Positions 18,785-25,659 of a stretch of 64,000 nucleotides of DNA are shown here, one piece after another. The DNA comes from CAVTPU01 sp963736695. Its GTDB lineage: Bacteria > Actinomycetota > Actinomycetes > Mycobacteriales > Micromonosporaceae. Position 1 is the stretch's first letter; each line of letters starts with the position of its first letter. The DNA is taken from positions 806,001-870,000 of the forward strand of contig CAVTPU010000001.1 of assembly GCA_963736695.1 (NCBI GenBank), read 5' to 3'. Both the position numbers and the translations under genes were made by a program. The notes below the pieces were generated by a model. That model worked only from the letters and a program-made list of their open reading frames with translations, was not told the DNA's origin and did not search any database.

Positions 18785-19879
18785 GGTGTCGTTGACGGTG
18801 CGCACCGCGACACCGCCGTCGCCCCACGAGTCGACGACACTGACGCCGGCCGGGTCGAGATAGAGGCGGTGAAGGAATCCGGGGCCGCCGGCGAGCGCGT
18901 CGCGCAAGATGAGCTTGATCGGCGTGACGTGACTGACCATGACCACGGTCTCGTCTCCGGCGTTGGCGAGCACCCGAGCGAGAAGGTCGCGCACCCGGGC
19001 CGCGACCACGTCGAAGGATTCGCCGCCGGGCGGCGCGATGGCGGTCGCCCCGAGCCAGGCCCGCAGTTCGGCCGGCCACTGGTCGCGCACCTCGGCGAAC
19101 GTGCGGCCTTCCCAGTCGCCGAAGTCGCATTCGATGAGGTCGACTTCGACGCGCGGTTCGGGCAGACCGAGTTCGCGGGTGATCGCGTTTGCGGTCTGTG
19201 TGCAGCGGCTCAGCGGCGAGGTGAGCACGGTCGCCGGGGATGACACGGTGGCGGCGATCCGGCGTGCGATGGCGTCGGCCTGGGTCACTCCGCGTTCGGA
19301 GAGTGGCACGTCGCCCCGCCCGGAATAGCGTTTTCCGGCGGTGCGTTCGGTCTCGCCGTGACGCACGAGCACGAGACGGGTCGCGGTCTGCGGCGGTGGG
19401 CTCCACGACGTCGCGGTGGGGACGGTGGCGGCGAGCCCTCGGGTGACGACCGGGTCGTGAGTCTGCCCGTCGACCGCCGCGTTGGCGAGTTCGTCGGCTC
19501 GGGTGTTCTCTTCCCGAGGCACCCAGACGAACCTCACCACGTCGAATCGGCTGATGAGATCGGCCGCCTGCGCGGCGAGTGGACGCAGTCCTGGGTGGCG
19601 GATCTGCCATCGGCCGGACATCTGCTCGATGACTAGCCGCGAGTCCATGCGCACCTCGACTTCGGCCGCGCCGAGGTCGGCTGCGGCGGTGAGGCCGGCG
19701 ATGAGCCCGGAGTATTCGGCGACGTTGTTGGTGGCGACGCCGAGTGGTTGGGTGCGCTCGGCGAGGACCTCACCCGTCGCCGTGTCCCGCACGAGCGCAC
19801 CGCAGCCAGCGGGCCCAGGGTTGCCGCGAGCGGCGCCGTCGGCGTCGACGGTGACCCGCGGCCGTCGGGTCGAGGTCAC
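18764..19879 (-). CDS. Bifunctional RNase H / CobC-like acid phosphatase
   Basis: The same fusion is known from M. tuberculosis Rv2228c. The amino domain is RNase HI, which cuts RNA in RNA-DNA hybrids: VDADGAARGNPGPAGCGA (Asp), NNVAEYSGLIAGL (Glu), MDSRLVIEQMSGRW (Asp) and ENTRADELANAAV (Asp). The carboxyl domain is a histidine phosphatase: LVLVRHGETERTAGKRYSG with the RHGE motif, TSPLSRCTQTANAI, and MVSHVTPIKLIL with the second His. That domain resembles alpha-ribazole phosphatase of cobalamin synthesis. The protein is 371 residues from GTG at 19879 (GAGG upstream). It is the last gene of a three-gene run with the zinc-ribbon and Nif3 genes. Confidence 0.92.
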   Translation of the reverse strand: MTSTRRPRVTVDADGAARGNPGPAGCGALVRDTATGEVLAERTQPLGVATNNVAEYSGLIAGLTAAADLGAAEVEVRMDSRLVIEQMSGRWQIRHPGLRPLAAQAADLISRFDVVRFVWVPREENTRADELANAAVDGQTHDPVVTRGLAATVPTATSWSPPPQTATRLVLVRHGETERTAGKRYSGRGDVPLSERGVTQADAIARRIAATVSSPATVLTSPLSRCTQTANAITRELGLPEPRVEVDLIECDFGDWEGRTFAEVRDQWPAELRAWLGATAIAPPGGESFDVVAARVRDLLARVLANAGDETVVMVSHVTPIKLILRDALAGGPGFLHRLYLDPAGVSVVDSWGDGGVAVRTVNDTSHLREI

Positions 19880-19892
19880 GGGCGGGCCTCGT

Positions 19893-20630
19893 TCACAGGC
19901 CGGACTCGGCGGTTCGGACGAGGATCCGACCGCATTCGTCGCAGTGGATGACCTCGTCGCGGGGCAATTTCGCGGCGCGGGCCCGTTCGACACCGGAGAG
20001 TTCGAGTCGGCACCCGCCGCAGAGTCCTGCTTGCAGGAGCGCGGCGCCGATTCCGCTGGTCTCCCGGATCGATTCATAGAGGTCGAGCAGGTCGCCGGGG
20101 ATGGCGTTGGCGATCGGTTCGCGGGAGCCCGCCAGCCGGGTGCGGCGGGCGGCGAGTTCGGCGAGCGCGGTCTGGTGTTCGGCGCTGACCCCGTCGCGGG
20201 TGACGCGCAGTTCCTCGGTGCGGGCGACGACGCCGTCGAGCGCGGACTGGGACTTGTCGCGCTGTTCCATGAGTTCGAGTTCGGCGTCTTCGAGTTCGCT
20301 TTGGCGGCGGGTGAGGCTGGCGAGTTCGTGCTGAAGCGCGATGAGCTCCCGCGCGGGCGTCGAGCCGTCGGCGAGTCGCGCGCGGTCTCGATCGGCCCGG
20401 TCGCGCACCTGTTGCACGTCTGTGTCGAGTCGGGTGATGTCGCGGTCGAGGTCGTCCAAGCCGACCTGTGCCCGCACCCTGTCGTCCTCCAGTGTCGACA
20501 GTTCCCGCGCGAGTCTGTCCATCTCGGCGATCTGCGGCAGGTTGCGTTCCTGGTGGTTGATCTGCGCGATGCCGGTGTCGACGGCCTGCAGTTCGAGCAG
20601 TCGTTGTTGGGCGGCGGGGTCTGCCTTCAC
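19893..20630 (-). CDS. Coiled-coil zinc-ribbon protein (DUF164/CT398-like)
   Basis: The 245-residue protein has a long charged helical part (residues about 10-190, rich in Leu, Glu, Asp and Arg, as expected for a coiled coil), then a C4 zinc ribbon: LCGGCRLELSGVE and IHCDECGRILVR. Homologues sit beside the RNase H/acid phosphatase gene in many actinobacteria (Rv2229c in M. tuberculosis). The family is thought to bind nucleic acid or scaffold complexes, but no activity is established. GTG at 20630 with GGAAGG upstream. Only about 13 bases separate it from the next gene. Confidence 0.88.
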   Translation of the reverse strand: MKADPAAQQRLLELQAVDTGIAQINHQERNLPQIAEMDRLARELSTLEDDRVRAQVGLDDLDRDITRLDTDVQQVRDRADRDRARLADGSTPARELIALQHELASLTRRQSELEDAELELMEQRDKSQSALDGVVARTEELRVTRDGVSAEHQTALAELAARRTRLAGSREPIANAIPGDLLDLYESIRETSGIGAALLQAGLCGGCRLELSGVERARAAKLPRDEVIHCDECGRILVRTAESGL

Positions 20631-20670
20631 GGTTTGGGATTCCTTCCTGAGGTCACACGGATAAGCGTCA

Positions 20671-21471
20671 TCAGCGGTGCACCGTCCACACGTCGGTGAC
20701 GAGGTCGGAGACGACCGGGTCGAGGCCGAGGTCGCCGTGCAGGTGTGCGGCGAGCTCGTCGAGCCATGGGCGTTCGGTGGCCCAGTGCGCGGCGTCGAGC
20801 AGCACTGGGCCGCCGTCTGCGAGGTGTTCGCTGGCCGGGTGGTGTCGCAGGTCGGCGGTGAGGAAGGCATCGACGCCGGTTCGTGCGACGTCGCGCAGGA
20901 ACGCGTCGCCGGCGCCGCCGGTCACCGCGAGGCTGCTGACGATGCGATCGGGGGGGCCGCTCGCGCGTACGCCGGTCGCGGTTGTGGGAAGCCGGGCCGC
21001 GACATGCTCGGCGAGCTCGGCCACCGACATGGGGTGTGGCAACCGGCCGACCCGCACCGGGTTGATCTGGTCGGGCAGCAGCGGTGTGACGTCCGTGAGG
21101 CCGAGCCGCCCGGCGAGCGCGTCGGAGACGCCGGGTTGGGCGACGTCGGCGTTGGTGTGTGCGACGTGCAGCGCGATGCCTGAGCGGATGAGCCGGTGAA
21201 CGGCGATTCCCTTGTACGACGTGGCGGCCACGCTGTGGACGCCACGCAACAGCAACGGGTGGTGCACGATCATCAACTGGACGCCGAGGTCGATCGCCTC
21301 GTTAACGGTCTCGGGCACGCAGTCGACGGCGAGCAGGACCCGCCGAACCTCGGCGTGGGGTTCGCCGACAACGAGGCCGACCCGGTCGAAGGCGGCGGCG
21401 GTGTGCGGTGGATATCGGGAATCCAACGCTGCGACGACGTCTGCGACGGTGATCGTGCCAACTTGGTTCAC
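20671..21471 (-). CDS. Nif3-like dinuclear metal centre protein (GTP cyclohydrolase I type 2 / NIF3 family)
   Basis: The 266-residue protein shows the Nif3 metal ligands: VQLMIVHHPLLLRGV (His-His), ALHVAHTNADVAQ, and toward the end LTADLRHHPASEHL and VLLDAAHWATERPW. The family binds two metals; its reaction is not settled. GTG at 21471 is taken as the start because the homology begins at TITVADVVAALDSRYPP. It heads the nif3-zinc ribbon-RNase H/phosphatase run, the same order as Rv2230c-Rv2228c. Downstream genes in the mycobacterial neighbourhood (ahpE, aceE) appear here only at 58 kb. Confidence 0.9.
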   Translation of the reverse strand: MNQVGTITVADVVAALDSRYPPHTAAAFDRVGLVVGEPHAEVRRVLLAVDCVPETVNEAIDLGVQLMIVHHPLLLRGVHSVAATSYKGIAVHRLIRSGIALHVAHTNADVAQPGVSDALAGRLGLTDVTPLLPDQINPVRVGRLPHPMSVAELAEHVAARLPTTATGVRASGPPDRIVSSLAVTGGAGDAFLRDVARTGVDAFLTADLRHHPASEHLADGGPVLLDAAHWATERPWLDELAAHLHGDLGLDPVVSDLVTDVWTVHR

Positions 21472-21517
21472 GACTGGCGAGGCTACCAGTGTGGCGGGAT
21501 GAATCCGGCGCGGCGAG

Positions 21518-22798
21518 TCACAGGACGAGTCCGAGATCTTCGACGAGGGCCGCGACGGGGTCCGGCACCGCGCCACGGGTGCGCCGCACGATGTCGGCGA
21601 GCAGTTCGTGTGCGATGGGCCGGCAGCGCACCTCGCTCGGCGCCACCCGGTCGGCTTCGACGAGCGCCTCGCCGGCCCGACCGATGTCGTCGGTCTGCGC
21701 ATGGGCCCGGCAGATGTTGAGCATGTGGTGGGCGCGACGTTCCGGCATGAGCGCGGCGAAGTCGATCGGGTCGATCGTCGCGTGCGCCCGCATGGCGGCC
21801 TCGCCCTCGCCCAGTTCGACGAGGGTGGCGACCCGGTGCAGTGCGACGTTGGTGGTGCCGAAGCTGGTCCAATAGTGGTTGTCGTCGCGGCCGAGTTGTT
21901 TCGCGGCCTCCTCTGCGCCGGTGAAGAGGTCTCCGACGGTGCTCGCGTCGCCGAGTCGGGCGGCGGCGACGGCGCCGCGCAGCAGCATGGTGCCATAGAC
22001 CGACAGGCGCTGCGGGGTGGCTTCTCGGGGTGGCGCGAGGCCCGGTTCTCGATCGAGTTCCGGGCCGACGTCACTGTCGGAGCCGACGTCGGGTGCGATG
22101 TGGACCGCCGCGTTGACACTGAGTTCCAGCGCGGAGCGAAACCGCCCGAGGGCGGTGAGGGCGTCCGCGACATGCACGACGGCGAGGCCGGTGAGCAGGT
22201 CGTCTTTGGCTTGGTGGCTGACCATGAGCGCTCGGTCGGCGGCGAGCCAGGCCAGGTCGTGTTCGCCGACTTTGCGCAGGGTCGCGGAGGCGAGTTGATA
22301 GGTCTGGCCGAGCAGCCGGGCGGCTCGTGGCCCGTCGACGCCGGTGTGCGCGGTTGAGGCTGCCCGCGCTTCCCGGATCAACCGGGGCAGCATGCGGGAG
22401 AGCACCCCGTAGCGGGAGTGCAGGAAGGTGAGCCAGCCGTGGTCGATGGATTTGGCCAGCTCGCCGAGGGAGTGTGACCGGCCGGGCTGGGTGAAGATCG
22501 CGCTGATGGTGTCATAGAGCTCGAGCGCCTTGCGGATCTCGGCGACGTCGATCTGGTCGACGCAGTTGATCCGATCGGGCCGACGCACCGGGTCGCGTCC
22601 CATGAGCACCTGCACGTCGAGTCGCAGCACGTCGGCGATCTGATAGATCACCGAATACCGGTCCAGTCTGCGCACTCCGCGTTCGATCTTGTCCACCCAG
22701 CTCTTGGATTTGCCCAGCCGGTCGGCGAAGAGCTGCTGGGTCAGTTTGCGACGGGCCCGCCAATAGGCGACCCGGCGTCCTACCGGAACGTCATCCAT
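21518..22798 (-). CDS. XRE-family transcriptional regulator with TPR-like region
   Basis: The 426-residue protein begins with a helix-turn-helix of the XRE type (RVAYWRARRKLTQQLFADRL, GKSKSWVDKIERGVR) covering about residues 8-62. The rest is alpha-helical and repetitive, resembling the TPR-like ligand or partner domain of actinobacterial XRE/Rgg-type proteins. The start is ATG at 22798. It is divergent from the primase-polymerase gene across about 210 AT-richer bases, a good place for an autoregulated promoter. Confidence 0.8.
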   Translation of the reverse strand: MDDVPVGRRVAYWRARRKLTQQLFADRLGKSKSWVDKIERGVRRLDRYSVIYQIADVLRLDVQVLMGRDPVRRPDRINCVDQIDVAEIRKALELYDTISAIFTQPGRSHSLGELAKSIDHGWLTFLHSRYGVLSRMLPRLIREARAASTAHTGVDGPRAARLLGQTYQLASATLRKVGEHDLAWLAADRALMVSHQAKDDLLTGLAVVHVADALTALGRFRSALELSVNAAVHIAPDVGSDSDVGPELDREPGLAPPREATPQRLSVYGTMLLRGAVAAARLGDASTVGDLFTGAEEAAKQLGRDDNHYWTSFGTTNVALHRVATLVELGEGEAAMRAHATIDPIDFAALMPERRAHHMLNICRAHAQTDDIGRAGEALVEADRVAPSEVRCRPIAHELLADIVRRTRGAVPDPVAALVEDLGLVL

Positions 22799-23007
22799 CC
22801 TGTCGTCTTCTCCCCCAACGCTCGCCGGTCAGGGCGCCGCCGGACGCCGACCGGACTCCAGTCGCACACGGTGTGCGGCGTCACCAAGCCACACATTCGT
22901 ACACAAGCCGTAACCCTATGGATGCAATTTGCAGATCGCGTTCGCTGTTCGCAACGACGGGCCCGGAGCGCGGTGACGGGATCTGGCAATTTTTGAATGG
23001 ATACGCG

Positions 23008-23793
23008 ATGAATGTCGTTTTTAACATCAATCGATACTTTTTTCGACGTGCGGCCTACCGGTACGCCCGCCACGGCTGGCCGGTCCTCCCCGGCGCATAC
23101 CTCGACGCCGACCGATTTCGATGCGGGCCGATCTGCCCGACCGTCGCGTGTCACCCGGCGCTCGACCAATGGCTCGGGGCCGGATCGCATCGCCAGACCG
23201 ACATCGACGACTGGTGGTCGGCTCAGCCATTCTCGGTGCTGCTGACGACCGGCACGGTGTTCGACGTGATCGAAGTTCCGGCCACCGTCGGCGCCGCCGC
23301 CGCTGCGCGGACCCCGCCGGGGCCGATCGCGATCACCCCAACCGGTCGCTGGATGTTCTTCGTCGCGGCGGGAGAAACGCTGAGCCCCGACTTCGACGAT
23401 CACTACGACGTCGTCGCACACAGCCACGGCTCCTGGGTGCCCGCGCCGCCCACCCGGACCCCGCACGGCCGACTCCACTGGCACACCCCGCCGACCTGGT
23501 CACAGTGGCGGTTGCCCGACCCCTACGCCGTGCAGGCCGTGCTCGCCGCGCACCTGCGACCACTGGGCCGACCGACCCGGGTCGGTCGCGCGCTGCCACG
23601 GCCGATCGCTCGGGCCTCCGCCCGCCCCAGTCCCTTCGCCCACCCCGCCCCGCTGCGGTTTCCCCCCGTGATCCTGCCTAGTCCTCTCGTCACCGCCTCC
23701 GTCCGCCGAACGAACGACCGTGCCCGGCTCGTCGAGCCTCGCTCCGGCAAACCCAGCAAACTCCCAGCTTCCATCCAGGCAGGACTCGGCTAG
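23008..23793 (+). CDS. Primase-polymerase (prim-pol) N-terminal domain protein
   Basis: From ATG at 23008 the product is 261 residues. The first 200 resemble the bifunctional DNA primase/polymerase N-terminal domain (PF09250): RRAAYRYARHGWPVLPGAYL, then DIDDWWSAQPFSVLLTTGTVFDVIEVPA, here split as DIDDWWSAQPFSVLL and TGTVFDVIEVPA, and later TPTGRWMFFVAAG. No helicase domain is attached, and the expected metal-binding DxD is hard to place (FDVIEVP occupies that region), so catalysis is doubtful. The tail is rich in Pro/Arg/Ser. Stand-alone copies next to XRE regulators are common in Streptomyces and Micromonospora; their role is not established. An upstream in-frame ATG at 22918 is possible. 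Confidence 0.65.
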   Translation: MNVVFNINRYFFRRAAYRYARHGWPVLPGAYLDADRFRCGPICPTVACHPALDQWLGAGSHRQTDIDDWWSAQPFSVLLTTGTVFDVIEVPATVGAAAAARTPPGPIAITPTGRWMFFVAAGETLSPDFDDHYDVVAHSHGSWVPAPPTRTPHGRLHWHTPPTWSQWRLPDPYAVQAVLAAHLRPLGRPTRVGRALPRPIARASARPSPFAHPAPLRFPPVILPSPLVTASVRRTNDRARLVEPRSGKPSKLPASIQAGLG

Positions 23794-23871
23794 GTAGAGC
23801 ATCCTCAATGCCAACGGCGCCGACAAGACGGCGGCCGGTCACCGGCCACGGCCGAGAGCTGGGAGGTTGAC

Positions 23872-24195
23872 ATGTCAGTCGCAGAGGTCACCCTGTCCCG
23901 GGACGGGATCTGGCTCTCCGCCATGCTCCGCCCCGTCGGGGAACTCGTCGGGCGCGCCCTGGAAAAGGTCGCGGCGGACGCCGCCGCGCTTGCCGAACGA
24001 GCCAACATCGTGGTGGTCAACCTCGCGGGCGCGTCGGTCCCCCGTCCGGCCGCGCTGGCCCGGGCGCTTCGTCGCCCCGGAGCGTTGCTCTCCGGTCCCG
24101 ACAAGGCGCTGTTGTTGGTCGGCGCCGATCCGCAGCTGCTCGACGAGCTGCGCAGGCACGGCGGGGACGTCGCACCGGTCGCGCGCAGGCCCTAA
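23872..24195 (+). CDS. Small STAS-like protein, unknown
   Basis: The 107-residue protein starts at ATG 23872 after GGGAGG. The alternating pattern, with a strand NIVVVNLAGASV, helix PAALARALRR and strand KALLLVGADPQLLDELRRHG, is reminiscent of a STAS (anti-anti-sigma) fold, but the usual phosphorylatable Ser/Thr motif is not clear. The call is therefore tentative. Its stop overlaps the end of the convergent conservon GTPase gene by four bases. Confidence 0.5.
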   Translation: MSVAEVTLSRDGIWLSAMLRPVGELVGRALEKVAADAAALAERANIVVVNLAGASVPRPAALARALRRPGALLSGPDKALLLVGADPQLLDELRRHGGDVAPVARRP

Positions 24196-24824
24196 CCCGC
24201 CGTCGGAGACGCACCCATGCGCGTCAACGCGTGCTTGAGCACCGTCACCAGCGCGTCGCGAACCTGATGCCGCCGCCGGGCGTCGATCGTCACGATCGGC
24301 GTGTCCGGCGGCACGGACAGCGCCCACCGCACATCGTCGATCTCGTGGCTGAGCTGGCCATCGAACAGGTTCACCGCGACGACGAAAGGCATCTTGATCT
24401 GCTCGAAATAGTCCACCGCCGGATAACAATCGTCGAGTCGACGGGTGTCGACGATGACCAGCGCGCCCAACGCCCCCTGCACGAGGTCGCGCCACATGAA
24501 TCCGAAGCGATCCTGGCCGGGCGTACCAAAAAGATAGAGCTTGAGACCCTCATCGATGGTGATGCGGCCAAAGTCGAGCGCGACCGTCGTCTGGGTCTTC
24601 TCCGGGGTGTGCCCGGTGCGGTCGATCGCGGCCGCCACCTCGGTCATCGCCGCCTCGGTGGTGAGCACCGCGATCTCGGAGATCGCTCCAACGGCCGTCG
24701 TCTTTCCCACGCCGAAGCCACCGGCGATCACGATCTTCACCGGCAGTGGCGGAGCCTGTGTCTGCTGACCCGGCTGGTCCGGACCCGCCGGCCATCCTTG
24801 ATCACGCGATACGGTCGAGTCCAC
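24192..24824 (-). CDS. Conservon GTPase (CvnD-type)
   Basis: The 210-residue small GTPase has a P-loop GGFGVGKTT at about 35-43, switch motif LFGTPGQDRFGFMWRDL (G3), and VVAVNLFDG in place of NKxD. This is the pattern of actinobacterial CvnD proteins, related to MglA/Rag-like GTPases. It closes the cvnA-B-C-D order. It starts at 24824, overlapping the DUF742 gene by 23 bases. In Streptomyces, conservon products assemble at the membrane and act as G-protein-like signalling modules that affect development; the signal here is unknown. Confidence 0.9.
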   Translation of the reverse strand: MDSTVSRDQGWPAGPDQPGQQTQAPPLPVKIVIAGGFGVGKTTAVGAISEIAVLTTEAAMTEVAAAIDRTGHTPEKTQTTVALDFGRITIDEGLKLYLFGTPGQDRFGFMWRDLVQGALGALVIVDTRRLDDCYPAVDYFEQIKMPFVVAVNLFDGQLSHEIDDVRWALSVPPDTPIVTIDARRRHQVRDALVTVLKHALTRMGASPTAG

Positions 24825-25182
24825 GGATCACCCTCTCGATCAGCTGCACCTGCGTCGCGGGATCAAACTGCGGCCGCCGCACGGACAGACAACCCATCCG
24901 AACAAGATCCCCGACCAACACGCGGGTGACCCCGAGATGCAAGCCCAACAGGCTGGCGACCTCGGCTACCGCGTGTGGTTCCTGGCACAACGCGACGATG
25001 TCACGGGTCTCGAAACTGAGCCTGCCCAGCTCCAACAAGCCGGCGGGAGTCGAGACAACCTGAGCCTCGATCTCCACGCTCTCATCGGCTGGCCGCGCCC
25101 GACCGCCCGTGAGCAGATAGGGCGGAACCCGTATCTGCGCCGGACCCCTCGGAGCCGAACCGTTGAGATCATCACTGGACAT
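24802..25182 (-). CDS. Conservon DUF742 protein (CvnC-type)
   Basis: The 126-residue protein has the DUF742 pattern: RVPPYLLTGGRARPA at the start, a winged-helix-like region EPHAVAEVASLLGLHLGVTR, then VLVGDLVRMGCL and a tail ending ERVIRGLDRIA. It may act as the linker between the roadblock protein and the GTPase. It starts two bases after the roadblock stop and overlaps the GTPase gene, so the three are surely co-translated. Confidence 0.9.
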   Translation of the reverse strand: MSSDDLNGSAPRGPAQIRVPPYLLTGGRARPADESVEIEAQVVSTPAGLLELGRLSFETRDIVALCQEPHAVAEVASLLGLHLGVTRVLVGDLVRMGCLSVRRPQFDPATQVQLIERVIRGLDRIA

Positions 25183-25184
25183 GG

Positions 25185-25619
25185 TTAGAAGCCGACCGAG
25201 ACCTTCAGTTCCTCAATGAGCTGGGGCGAGATCACTTCACCGGCCCGATTGGCGAAGATCGCCATCTCGTAAGCCAGATTGCCGAGATTCGCCGCCCGAG
25301 TCGCGAGCACACCCAACGTCGCCCCGGCACTGATGGAGCTCACCAACAGATAACCGCGATCGAGGTCGATCACCACTTTGTTCGGCGACCCGAGGTCATA
25401 GGTGCTGGCCGCGCCGTGCGCCAGGCTGATGATCGCCGAGGTAATCGCTGCGAGGCGGTCGGCGCTGGCCCGATCGACCCGCTGCGATGTGGCGACCAGC
25501 AGGCCGTCCGACGACACCGCGATGGCGTCGATGACCTCGGGCGTGTTGGCAGCAAACTGACTGAGCAGCCAACTGAACTGCTGCGCCTCATTACTGAGAT
25601 GTCCTGTATGGACGGTCAT
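25185..25619 (-). CDS. Conservon roadblock/LC7 protein (CvnB-type)
   Basis: The 144-residue protein has the roadblock/LC7 fold: QQFSWLLSQFAANTPEVIDA, IAVSSDGLLVATSQRVDR, a helix LAAITSAIISLAHGAAS and NKVVIDLDRGYLLVSSIS. Roadblock proteins act as GTPase-activating or scaffolding partners of MglA/CvnD GTPases. ATG at 25619 has GGAGG just upstream and fits the family start; an in-frame start at 25757 would lie inside the end of the kinase gene. Confidence 0.9.
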   Translation of the reverse strand: MTVHTGHLSNEAQQFSWLLSQFAANTPEVIDAIAVSSDGLLVATSQRVDRASADRLAAITSAIISLAHGAASTYDLGSPNKVVIDLDRGYLLVSSISAGATLGVLATRAANLGNLAYEMAIFANRAGEVISPQLIEELKVSVGF

Positions 25620-25659
25620 GGTTACCTCCGAGGGGACGGGACGAGACGGGATGGTGATC

